Part shown: positions 55,171-64,000 of the stretch, piece after piece | Layout of the letters: every line of letters begins with the position of its first letter | Position numbering within the stretch: position 1 is the first letter of the stretch | NCBI GenBank assembly: GCA_004431415.1 | Contig: QPMI01000559.1 | Location: 62,001 to 126,000, forward strand | DNA from: Cyanophora paradoxa | Lineage: Eukaryota; Glaucocystophyceae; Cyanophorales; Cyanophoraceae | Direction: 5' to 3' | DNA length: 64,000 bases | The notes under the pieces: generated by a model | The model's database searches: none | What the model saw: only the letters and a program-made list of their open reading frames with translations | Told to the model about the DNA's origin: nothing | Made by a program: the position numbers and the translations under genes

Positions 55171-56760
55171 TCAAGGCCGAGAGACTGCGCTGCAGCTGCC
55201 GATGACGTAGATGGCGTGCGGTTCGGAGCAGGGCCGCTGCAACGTTACCGAATCAGATCGAGGGTGCAACAGTATTTCGCCGCGAGAGCACCTGACGACA
55301 CTCGAGACTATGACAGTGATGTCGTCCATCTTACCGCCAAAGAAGCGGTAACCACACTGGCGAGCCTTCACAGCAAAGGGGCTCTGACGAATGGAGCTTT
55401 TCGCGAGCTCATGGGCCTGCAGATGTATAAGCACATGGCCAAAAAATAAACCGGAGCACTTGACGGCTTTGCACCTTTTCTGCAAGCTTAGAGGCCAGCT
55501 CAGTTGCATATGCTGTACCTGCCCGCTTTCCATCTGCTGCATTGCTCGCTCTGAAGCAGAAAGCGCGGACATCGTGCAGAGCAGACCGATGGGCTCTTGG
55601 ATCTCACAGATGCTGATAATTTCGTGGTCGTAAACATTGTCCCAGAGCCCATCCGTTCCAGTCACAATCAAATCGCCCTCCTGGAACTTCGTGTCAAGAG
55701 AGCGTCAGCGAAGGAAATGCAACATTTGCGCACCTGGACTTGAACAAAAACGCGATCGCTGTGCTCTGGCGTATCCTGCTCGCAGAGTCAATACATCAGC
55801 GAATTTGCTCGTCGCGAGTATTGGCTGACTGTGGACTCGGTCCCAAGCTGGTAGGGACAGTTGAAGTAATGTTGCTGTTCAGGGGACCGGTACACAATGT
55901 CACTCCCACGGAGCTGCAGCGCGCAAAGAATGGGACCCTCGCAGGTGGACGCGAAGAAAAACACAAGGACATACGACCATGATTCCCGAATCGCCCAGGT
56001 TAGCGCCGTGCAGCACGTGCTGATCGCCATCGAGAATCGCGACACAACACGTGCTGGAGCCTGGGGCCTCAACCTGGCGCCCTCTCTTAGAAGAGGTGAT
56101 TCGATTCTGCTCGGAACGACTCACCTTGGACAGAGCGTAATGCATCGCCATAATTGGGTCGCGGACACCCAGCTTGACAATGGCCTCCTCACACCCCTGC
56201 ATGAGTTGCCTGCATGCTCATCAGAACGCACTCGCGTTCGGCCATGGGTGTCGCGGCGAACCGAGAGAAGAGACCGGGATCAATGCCCTGAGTCGCCCAA
56301 CCTCCGACACCATCCGCAACACCAACCGCGCTGGTGTCATCACAGATAAAGAAAGCATCCTCGCCGCCTCTGTACGCCTTCTCCGGATGCGGGATCATAC
56401 TTGCGCCTGGATCAAGCCGTGAGCAAAGAAAAGCTCCGTGTTGCTAGAAACAAATGGGCCGACCAGAGAGGATGCGAAGGGGGCTCTTCGCCGACTGCTG
56501 CTTCCCGGAGTCAGCCTTCGAGCTTGGAACAGCGGAGTCCTCCGCCGTTGCTGAATCCTGCGAATGCAAGCTAAATGATACAAGTACGGCTGAAGTGGAA
56601 GTGGCCCCACCTTCGCGTTGATCGGACCCGAGAACAGCGCGCCCGCGCCGGGGATGCTGGACCGACACCGCTTGGAGAGCGCGTCCAACGCTTCCCGCAG
56701 GCTGTTCGGAAGCGCCGGACCCCAGAGGGGGACATGGAGCTTGCGGGCTGAATGCCAGAC
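55171..56760 (-). CDS. PP2C-type protein phosphatase (PPTC7/Ptc7-like), multi-exon
   Basis: Metal-dependent Ser/Thr phosphatase; PPTC7 relatives act in mitochondria or plastids. Minus-strand segments: ASMIPHPEKAYRGGEDAFFI, VGVADGVGGWATQGIDPGLF SR, QLMQGCEEAIVKLGVRDPIM, VEAPGSSTCCVAILDGDQHV, ANLGDSGIMV, LRGSDIVYRSPEQQHYFNCP YQLG, EGDLIVTGTDGLWDNVYDHE IISI, AHELAKSSIRQSPFAVKARQ and FFGGKMDDITVIVSSVV. Metal-binding acidic residues of ADGVGGW, GTDGLWDN and MDDITV are intact. Between ELFFAHGL (56410) and GASMIPHP the frame shifts by one base with no intron signals. The N-terminal exon (LWGPALPNSLREALDALSKR) and start are uncertain. Confidence 0.88.
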
Positions 56761-56899
56761 GCCGCTTTCAGCAACACCGTGGATCGGCCGAACGAGGGGG
56801 GACTGGACGCTGTGCAGGAAGCTTCGCGCGTGCGAAGGCTCGAGCCAGGAGGCCGGATACAAGCCCTGCGACGGCCGGGACGGGCGCCAGACACGTGCG

Positions 56900-57709
56900 G
56901 ATGCCGAGGCCCTGCGACGCGCGCGCCATCTGGAACGGCCAGAGGCGCGACGGGCGGCGCACGTGCGCACCTGACAGGAGCATCGTGGCGGAGGGGGACC
57001 GATCCCGCGTCGGGAACCCGGCAGTGCTGGAGGCCGACGACGAACATAGTGGTGGTCGGGAACGGTATACGGTGTCCGAGCGTACGGACTAAGACCGCCG
57101 CACCAACCGTGCGCTGAGCCACCTTGAGCTCGGGCCTTGGGCACTTGAAGTCGGAAGTCTCGGGGCAGGGTACAGAGTACTTCAGTTGTCCTTTACCGGC
57201 CCGATTTCGATGCTGACGTCGACCAAGACCGATTACGATCGATTCGATCATGATTACAATTTTATTAGGACGTCCTAGCTTGATGTCATTGCATTTGATG
57301 CATATGATCACGTGCACTGCAGCTGCGCATGCAGCTGCCAGGCTGCAGCGCTAGCTGTGAGTCAACCTGTGAGTCAGTGACTCTAGACCCCGGTCGGCAG
57401 AGCTCGCGATCGCGATCGAGGCTCGACCCAGGCCCCCGGCGCCCCCTAGCTATAGCTTGCAATTGGCTTTCACCCCTCTCTCGCTCGCCTGGCTGCCCAG
57501 CTGCAGCTCTGCGGCCCGTACGCGTCCCCCCCGGCTCAGCCCTCTGCCCAACAGCCCCCCGTCAGCACTCTCGCGGTCTAGCGTCGACGTCCGCCCCGAA
57601 ATCGTCCAAAATCGTTTCTATACCGGCATCAACTGGAGCCCACTCGCCGAGGAGTACCTGCGCATGCGGCGCAACCGTGCAGCAGCAACCGTGCAGCAGT
57701 TCTGTGTTG
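56900..57709. other. Upstream region between divergent genes
   Basis: Family D unit with GACGTC at 57215-57285. A frame 57457-57807 carries VDVRPEIVQNRFYTGINW, perhaps an exon of the RGG gene; unproven. Confidence 0.3.
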
Positions 57710-58042
57710 ATGGCTGGCCCGAAGGCGCCCTCGGGAGGCCGCGGTGGTGGACGCGGCGGCTCCGGAGGGGGCCGCGGCGCCTCTGGAGGCAGTCGCGGCA
57801 GCTCTAGCGGTGGCTACGGTGGCGGACGTGGCGGTGGTGGTGGCGGCGGCCGTGGCGGTGCCCCGACGCAGCCCCAGGGCGTCCCCTTCCAGGCCACGAC
57901 CTGCGCCTCACGCCCGCCGGGGACGATGGGCATCTCCTACGCGGCCGCCGGGCCTGCGCATGCCCCCCGCCGCCCTCCGCTCCCCTTGACGACGAGCCCA
58001 TGCCCGACGCCCCGACCGCGCCGTCGCCCCGTCATACATTAA
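57710..58042 (+). CDS. RGG-box protein, N-terminal exon
   Basis: From ATG 57710: MAGPKAPSGGRGGGRGGSGG, further RG/RGG repeats with SSSGGYGG, then TQPQGVPFQATTCASRPPGT MGISYAAAGPAH. RGG boxes bind RNA and are arginine-methylated; they occur in fibrillarin, GAR1, Argonaute and others. No downstream domain is found before the stop at 58042, so the class cannot be given. Later exons may be missed. Confidence 0.45.
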   Translation: MAGPKAPSGGRGGGRGGSGGGRGASGGSRGSSSGGYGGGRGGGGGGGRGGAPTQPQGVPFQATTCASRPPGTMGISYAAAGPAHAPRRPPLPLTTSPCPTPRPRRRPVIH

Positions 58043-58844
58043 GAAATACTGCACAATTGACACGTGCACTGTGACAGGGCGCTCGCATGCGCAAGCCTCC
58101 GCGCGCGCGAAACAAACGCACCAGTGGCAAGGTTGGGAAAGAAAATGTGGTGCACTTACCACAGCTCGCGAAAAAAAGTCGGTCCCCACAACTCGGTTTG
58201 TATGACAGGGGGGGGAGCAAGTCGACTTGGAAAATCCCTACGCCGGTCAATTAAATCTTTTCATATATATGGCATATATATGCATTCTTATAGAGCTTAT
58301 TTCTTTCTATCAGTAGTTTTAACGAGATCGAGGAGAGATTCCGGTCGGCGGTCGCTGGCAGATCTAGAGAGAAGTTCAACAAACAGCACGCCTCTTGACA
58401 GTGTTGACACCAGCGCCCACATCAGCATTGCGTAGGCCCGAGGATCGAAGACAGCCAGGCAGTATAGTTTGGATGCGTCCGGGCGTACTGTGGCCTAGCG
58501 CGCCTTCGTTCTGCCGCAGCAGCGGCCGACGCACGACGCCCGCGCGCAGCGAGCACGACGCACTCATGATCCGCTACGGCTCGTGGTGCGCTCGTTGCCC
58601 CCGTTGCCCGGGCCCGTTGCCCCTGTCGCTGACAAACACGCAGGCTGACACTCCCGTAGTAGCCACTGCATGTACCTGTAGTAGCTACTGTACCTGTAGT
58701 AGCCACCATGCGGCTCTGCGGTCCGCGCGTCCGAGCCGGGGCCGACCGTCGGCCGCGGACGCGTGGCGGCGTGTCTCGGTGCTCGAGCAGGGCGCGACAG
58801 ACGCGGGCGACGACGGGGCGACGCGGGCGACGCGGGGCGGCGGG

Positions 58845-59460
58845 GCGGGCCCCGGCGGGCGGCGGAGGCCAGGCCGACGCGCGGCGGGTCTCGGTGCGCG
58901 AGCAGGGGCCGCGGGCGGCGCCGAGGGGCTGCCGACGACGGGGCGCAGGCCTGCGGCTTCGGGGGCGGCGGGGCGGGCCCTGGCGGGCGGCGTAGGCCAG
59001 GCCGACGCGCGGCGGCGGGTCTCGGTGCGCGAGCAGGGGCCGCGGGCGGCGCCGAGGGGCTGCCGACGACGGGGCGCAGGCCTGCGGCTTCGGGGGCGGC
59101 GGGGCGGGCCCCGGCGGGCGGCGTAGGCCAGGCCGACGCGCGGCGGCGGGTCTCGGTGCGCGAGCAGGGGCCGCGGGCGGCGCCGGGGCGCTGCGGACGA
59201 CGGGGCGTAGGCCTGCGGCTTCGGGGGCGGCGGGGCGGGCCCTGGCGGGCGGCGTAGGCCAGGCCGACGCGCGGCGGCGGGTCTCGGTGCGCGAGCAGGG
59301 GCCGCGGGCGGCGCCGAGGGGCTGCCGACGACGGGGCGCAGGCCTGCGGCTTCGGGGGCGGCGGGGCGGGCCCTGGCGGGCGGCGTAGGCCAGGCCGACG
59401 CGCGGCGGCGGGTCTCGGTGCGCGAGCAGGGGCCGCGGGCGGCGCCGGGGCGCATTCTTC
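58845..59460 (+). repeat. 131-bp GC-rich minisatellite, about 4.7 units
   Basis: GTAGGCCAGGCCGACGCGCG recurs at about 58864, 58995, 59126, 59257 and 59388, a constant 131-bp step. Units include GGGTCTCGGTGCGCGAGCAG and GACGGGGCGCAGGCCTGCGG. 131 is not a multiple of 3, so any frame through it reads a different peptide in each unit, and long ORFs on both strands are compositional. Confidence 0.95.
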
Positions 59461-60040
59461 TCAGGGCCTCTCCGTCCCGCCTGCTCTCCTGCTCTCCGTC
59501 CCTCTCCGAAACCCGCCGGCGCCCCGCCTGCGCCGTCTGGGTCGGCGAGCGCTTTGTTAAGCATGTACGAAGCTGTAAATGCATCTAGATGATGTATATC
59601 TCGCGTCCCAGGCGCTAGATGCGACCGGGCGGGCGAGAATCGTCCTGGGGCCAGATGGGGCCGCAGATTGCAGCGGATCTTGAATGCAGGTCCAGGCTTT
59701 AATCGGCGGTCTTCGGTACCACCACCACCGTCTTCAGCACCCTCGAAAACCCCCGGGGGCGTGAAATCGCCACTACTGAGTGAGTCGATGCTTCCGAAGT
59801 TCAATAAGGCATCATGAGCAGGTCAGGGTGGCATCTTGAAACTTGAAAACTGAAAAGTTCCAGAGAGAGTCCTACGCCGTGACGAGTGAAGTTCAAAACA
59901 TCGGTCCGGCCCAAAAACACTTCGGATCACCCTGGATCTTGGTGTGGTGACATTTATACATGTGATAATGATTCTGGCTTGAAGAGCGGCCAGCTGAGGC
60001 CAGCCAGTCGCCCAGGAACTCACTAGCTCACTGACTGTGA
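59461..60040. other. No recognised gene
   Basis: Mixed-composition DNA; no frame resembles a known family. Confidence 0.3.
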
Positions 60041-60545
60041 GCAGGCGATCTCCGCTGAGGATGCACCGACGGGGGCCGCGATGCATCAGCACACGCTCTA
60101 TCAAGGCTCGCATCGATTTGCGTTAGCGGTGGCCAAGCGAACCCCCGCGGCCGGGAGCGAAATTAGATCGCAAAGGCCCCCCCCCCTCATGATCATGATC
60201 AAGCCTTCTGGAGGAGAAGGCGATTCCCGGTTCCCGCTGCAGATGCACGCGCCGGAGCCGCGCTCCACCCGCACATGCTCTTTCGAGATGTGCATCGATC
60301 TGCGTTAACGGTGGTCCAGCGACTCGGCGAACCCTCGCGGTCTAGAGCGAAATTAGATCGCGCAGGTGCCCCCACCCCAAGCCTTCTGAAGGAGCAGGCG
60401 ATCTTCGCTGTGGATGCACCCCCGGGGACCGCGCTTCAACTGCACATGCTCTTTTGAGGTGTGCATCGATCTGCGTTAGCGGCGGCCCGGCGGCCCTCGC
60501 AGTAAGCAGCGAAATCAAATCTCCCAGGTGCCACCCGGCCCACCC
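60041..60545 (+). repeat. Tandem repeat, period about 175 bp, three units
   Basis: GCATCGATYTGCGTTARCGG occurs at about 60110, 60291 and 60461. The rest of the unit (AGCGAAATTAGATCGC, CCCAAGCCTTCTGRAGGAG, AGGCGATCTTCGCTGTGGAT, GCACATGCTCTTTTGAG) also aligns. On the minus strand an open frame repeats LTQIDAHLKRACAVEAR. Confidence 0.85.
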
Positions 60546-62192
60546 ACTGGACTCAGTGGAGCAGGTGCCTCTGGCCATGGCGGCGGGGGTGCGTGCCGCC
60601 GCCCGTACGCGAGCTCTGCGCGTGCTCTAGATGTGCCTCATGGCCCTAGACGTCTCAACCCGCATCGCCCCGCCGTTGCAGCCATGCCATCTGGAACCGC
60701 GGCCGCCTGCGTCTGCACACGAGGCCCGGGGCCGGGGCCGGGGCCTGCGGCGGCGAGGACGCGGCGGAGGAGGCGGAAGAGGGCGGCGCGGCGGAGGGGG
60801 CGGGGCGCGACGGGCCGGCCCAGGGGGCCCGGGGCCGGGGCGGCGGAGCGGGGCCCGCTGGAGCCGAGGAGGACGGCCGGCGGGGCCGCCGGGAGCGCCG
60901 CCAGGTCCCCCGCCTGGCCCTGCGCCGCCGCGGGCTCGAGGGGGGGTATACCCCGAGCACGGGCGGGTACGACAAACAGCGGTTCGCGCCCGAAGGATCC
61001 GACACAGCCAGCCGGCACCGTCGCCGTGAGGCTGGCATGCCGCTTAAGCTTGATTGCACACGAGCGCGCGTCTGCCTGGGCGCGGTGGGACACGAAGCGG
61101 GTCTGAGCGAAAGAAGCATGCCTCTGCGGCGTGCGTCCCGGTGCCTGCGGCAGGCGCCGGCGGATCCGATCAGGCCTAGGGCGCCGGCGCCGGCGCGGAG
61201 TGTGCGAACGCGGAGCTCGTGGGCGCGGCAGCGTGGCGCTTCGCCACGCACCTATTCGTGATGTATAGCTTGGCGCCATCCTGCGCCATCTTGGCGAACC
61301 GGCTCTCGTCGGGCCGCGGGCTGCGGCTAGCGCTGTACATGTAGTCAGCGCGCGCGGGTCGGGGGCGAGCCCAGATGCGAGAAAGATCACACCTGGCGCA
61401 CTGTAAGCTTGCTCTGAGACGAACTGGAGCTACTGGAGGTCGCCCGCGCTCGAGCCCGGAACCTTCTCAGATGGGGGGCCCTGCACAAACGCGACGGCCA
61501 TTTCGCGCAGCTGACGGAGCGAGGGCTGCCATCAAACACAGAGCTAGAGTGCTTGACTATCTAAACTTTGTCTGAAGCACTTTGAAAATCGTCGGGCTAG
61601 TTTTCGCGCACGCTTTCCTTGAAGGCGATCGAGTTTGACCAGACTCTTGGTTTTCGTCGCGGCGGTGCCCGAAGGCGGCCGTTCCTGCTCCATATGCGAC
61701 CTGGAGGCTAGCTGTGACGCTCTCTGCTGCGTGCGGAAGCTGCGGTGCGTGCTGGTCGCGCGCTTCGCCGAGTCGCGTACGTCTACCCCGGGTGTTTTAA
61801 CTTTTGTAGGGGAGAATTATTCGAGTCCCAAGTCGAGTCCCAGCCAAGTCGAATTGCGGGGACCGACTTTTTTTCGCGAGCTGTGTACATTGGGGGTGTG
61901 ACCCAGCGGAAGCCTGAAGCGGGAATGAATTGAGCAAGGACGTTTTTCTGCGAAGTTTTTGTTCCTGTTTTAATTCTTATATATCTTTTGTTTTCGTGTT
62001 TTTTTAAATGCGGAACTTTTTGCGAACTTTTTGTTTCGTGTTTTTTTAAATGCGGCCCGGGCCGGCCGCGCGCGCGCGCGCGGCCGGGCCGCCGGGCCGG
62101 GCGGCGGGCCCACGGCCGGCGCCCGCCGGGCCGCGCCGCGCGCGGCGGGGCATGCATGCGCATGCCCGCATACGTCCTACCGACGCTACCGT
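60546..62192. other. GC-rich region, no gene assigned
   Basis: 60690-61000 is extremely GC-rich with long frames on both strands (PGPG, RGRR). 61635-61901 has a frame with CSICDLEASCDALCC but no family. A 31-bp match to 58160-58190 (inverted) is at 61855-61885. Confidence 0.3.
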
Positions 62193-62441
62193 GTAAGACT
62201 TAAATACCGCGTCACAAATTAGCGCGTTTCAAAAATTTGGGCCCCGATTTGCGCTTAATTTACCGCGCTACCAAATATTACCGCGTTCCATGCATCGTCT
62301 TCCGAAGTTCGAAAATGTATTATTTGTTAGCAAAGGGGGTAATACATATACTGCGCTACCAAATTACTGCGTTCTAAAACTTTTGAGCGCGGTAATTTGT
62401 CAGCGCGGTAGTTAAGTCAGCGCGGTATATAAGTCTTACAC
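62193..62441. mobile_element. Foldback/MITE-like element with terminal inverted repeats
   Basis: Ends are GTGTAAGACTTAAATACCGC and its near complement GCGGTATATAAGTCTTACAC. Inside, GCGCGGTA/TACCGCGC and AAATTAC motifs recur inverted around a non-repetitive centre (62285-62345). About 250 bp, AT-richer than its flanks, no ORF. No obvious target-site duplication was found. Confidence 0.65.
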
Positions 62442-62683
62442 GCCGGTGCGTGCGCATGCATATGCCATGATGTGCGCATGCATGCGCATGAGCAGCTGCG
62501 CATGCACTGCGCATGCAGATATCGATCTATCTGTACGTATGGCGATATCGATCGCGATCAGCTGCAGGCAGCCTGGCAGCACTGCATGCACATGTGGCAC
62601 ACTGTGACATGTACGTACATACGTATATGCACGCGTGCAATTAATAAATATTGCAAGTGCACGTATGCATACACGCGTGTTAG

Positions 62684-62812
62684 GGACCTAGGCCTAGGTG
62701 CGCATACTACCCAGAAAGTTAATTGCACCACTCGGTTGGGATTTGTGTGTTGTAGCATGGCGGGGCGAGGGGGGCAGCGCGCTACGTATACGCGACAGCT
62801 GGCATGGCATGT
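62684..62812 (+). repeat. Single-arm copy of the 3.4-kb palindrome repeat
   Basis: TAGGGACCTAGGCCTAGGTG CGCATACTACCCAGAAAGTT AATTGCACCACTCGGTTGGG to GCGCGCTACGTATACGCG matches 3371-3470, without the inverted partner. Confidence 0.8.
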
Positions 62813-62954
62813 GAGAGGCAGCATGTTGGAACATGGGGGCAAGGAGCATCAGCACCTCCGGTCCAGCCCTTTTCAACCTTTACATTTCCGTGGGAAGGAT
62901 CGGACCTGCCACAACGACCTCTCGCCGCCGTCGGGGCGGATCTGCCTCCTACGT

Positions 62955-63010
62955 CATTCGCATTTGGACACGTACTGAAACGCAGGTCCGGGCTACAAGT
63001 GTGGGAATGA
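62955..63010 (+). repeat. Family A left end
   Basis: TTCGCATTTGGACACGTACT GAAACGCAGGTCCGGGCTAC AAGTGTGGGAATG, truncated. Confidence 0.8.
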
Positions 63011-63039
63011 GCCGTAACGCACATGAGCCGTCTATGTAG

Positions 63040-63182
63040 TAATCACAGATCAAAGCTAAGACGTCCTAATTATGATCGTAATCGCAGATCAAGGACGCCC
63101 TAATCGTAATCGCAGATCAAAGCTAAGACGTCGACGTCCTTATTATGATCGTAATTGCAGATCAAAGCTAAGACGTCGACGT
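63040..63182 (+). repeat. Family D cluster
   Basis: GATCGTAATCGCAGATCAAA GCTAAGACGTCGACGTCCT in about three and a half units, directly upstream of the putative nuclease exons. Confidence 0.85.
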
Positions 63183-63260
63183 CTTCGCAACACCAGCATG
63201 TCGCTGGCCAACAGAATTCGCAACACCAGCTGGAATGCCATGCACAAGTTGGCCAAGGTA
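63183..63260 (+). CDS. Candidate upstream exon of the Fanzor-like gene
   Basis: Reads LRNTSMSLANRIRNTSWNAM HKLAK and then GTATGC, a plausible donor. An IRN....HKLAK-type helix preceding the RuvC-II region is common to TnpB and Fanzor proteins (the [K/R]IRN...H.K.A segment). The peptide is short and contains a small internal repeat (CGCAACACCAGC twice), and its join to the next exon cannot be fixed. It may be unrelated. Confidence 0.3.
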
Positions 63261-63582
63261 TGCGTAAGCTATCATTGGGTTGTTATCGTGTGGGGGAATC
63301 GACCTTGGTAGCTGCTTCTTCGAAACAAGCCGTTGAAAGATGCCGCGCAACAATGTACTCAACCCCACCAGGAACTTGCACAAGGGCTTCCAGGAGGGCA
63401 GCTTCTTCCTTCCGAGAAGTTCCTGTGCCAAGGAAGGAGCAATGCCATGGCAGGGGTTTGAGCAGAAAAACATTTAAGCAGGTCTTCCAACGTGTTGGCA
63501 TCATCACTTGCTCGTCTCACAGCTGAAAACGCTGCTGGAACCTGTAAATCTCGAAGTGAGAAGGCTTCAGGTATTCTTGAAG

Positions 63583-63901
63583 GGAAAAAAACGGACCGTG
63601 GGTGGCGCGTCAGGCTCTCGACTGCCGCCACTACGAGTACGCTGGTCTTGCGTTTCGACCCCCTCTGCCACACGGTCTTGATGCTTATTTTGCGCAGGTT
63701 CCGGCAGCTCCTGCAGCACGCCGTCCGGCGGCACCCCAAGGACGAGGACCCGCCGTGCACGCTCCAGCTCGTCTGCGAGGCCTGGACCTCGAAGACGTGC
63801 GGGGTGTGCGGCAAGATCAACTACGGGCTCGGCTCGAAGAGGGTCTTCGAGTGCCGCCCCGGGTGCGGCTTCCGGGCGGACCGCGACGGCAGCGCCGCGC
63901 G
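63583..63901 (+). CDS. Fanzor/TnpB-like RNA-guided nuclease, C-terminal exons (partial)
   Basis: Two exons, about 63583-63636 and 63698-63901, separated by a 61-bp intron (donor GTACGC, acceptor GCGCAG). Spliced: ARQALDCRHYEFRQLLQHAV, then LVCEAWTSKTCGVCG, KINYGLGSKRVFECRPGCGF and RADRDGSAAR. This is the TnpB/Fanzor C-terminus: HYxFRQ helix, RuvC-II Glu in CEAWTSKTC, zinc ribbon CGVC...CRPGC (second pair C-x3-C), and RuvC-III Asp in DRD. GC3 is near 100%, unlike the surrounding repeats. At 63902 GTGCGT is a good donor, so the last exon lies beyond the window. RuvC-I was not found. In-frame TGA at 63578 means another intron precedes. Activity cannot be judged. Confidence 0.82.
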
Positions 63902-64000
63902 GTGCGTGTTGTGTCTATACACGCCTATACACAATCGCTGCCCCCCCCCCCGCCTAGTCCCGACACGGCCTAGCCACGGCGTAATTTTCCGTCTAGGGCC

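Noticed and set aside
58422-59804. 460-codon minus-strand frame
   Set aside because: Spans the 131-bp minisatellite, which has non-triplet period; residues change from unit to unit.
60638-61390. 250-codon minus-strand frame in very GC-rich DNA
   Set aside because: Overlaps equally long frames on the other strand; no domain.
61780-61830. STPGVLTFVGEN resembling a RuvC-I (DPGVRTF) motif upstream of the nuclease exons
   Set aside because: The catalytic Asp is absent, it lies 1.4 kb and several repeats upstream, and surrounding residues do not fit a TnpB core.
63359-63820. Minus-strand frame with ANTLEDLLKCFSAQ and a protein-like look opposite the nuclease exons
   Set aside because: The plus-strand zinc ribbon is unambiguous, the minus frame reads through its complement, and no family matches; kept only as an alternative for 63360-63560.

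Overview
The window is nuclear DNA from an intron-rich, GC-rich photosynthetic protist. Evidence: spliced genes with short introns; a histone H1; plastid-type proteins (ferredoxin-thioredoxin reductase variable chain, phosphoglycerate kinase, a thioredoxin, probably RimM); a mitochondrial carrier; and many eukaryotic retroelement fragments. The three clearest plastid presequences begin MFAAC, MFAAS and MLSF: no signal peptide, and a Phe within the first four residues. That favours a primary plastid of the glaucophyte (Cyanophora-like) or red type. This is inference from presequences, not a species identification. Introns mostly begin GTGCG or a close variant; two probable GC-AG introns start with AG|GCACG.

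Layout. 1-3 kb: 3' part of a decayed non-LTR retrotransposon. 3-11 kb: long palindrome, alanine-rich exon, FTR variable chain, putative membrane protein, uncharacterised genes. 11-19 kb: thioredoxin remnants, histone H1, 2-oxoglutarate/malate carrier, CRM-domain protein. 19-23.6 kb: five-unit tandem array interrupted by a retroposed insert with target-site duplication. 23.6-31.5 kb: LINE debris, MCTS1, dispersed repeats, a retroelement ORF1-like frame with polyglutamine. 31.7-39 kb: hemerythrin-like, CBS-domain, RimM and ZNHIT1 genes. 39-47 kb: MYND and RING-H2 proteins and two LINE 3' ends. 48-57 kb: plastid PGK, plastid thioredoxin, PP2C phosphatase. 57-63 kb: RGG protein, minisatellites, foldback element. 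63.2-64 kb: C-terminal exons of a Fanzor/TnpB-like RNA-guided nuclease, running off the window edge.

There is no operon logic; genes are monocistronic on both strands. Functional links are modest: PGK, FTR and thioredoxin belong to redox-regulated plastid carbon metabolism, RimM to organelle ribosome maturation, H1 and ZNHIT1 to chromatin, MCTS1 to translation re-initiation.

About half of the window is repeats. Named families used below: A ('GGTCCGGGCTACAAGTGTGG' core), B ('CTTTCTAAGCTACGGGCGCG' core), C ('AAGACACGCCCAAGCCGG' core), D (GATTACGAT core, often beside GACGTC). The two most interesting observations are the Fanzor-like nuclease at the right edge, and two near-identical introns inside one gene that carry the family D motif, which suggests an introner-like element.
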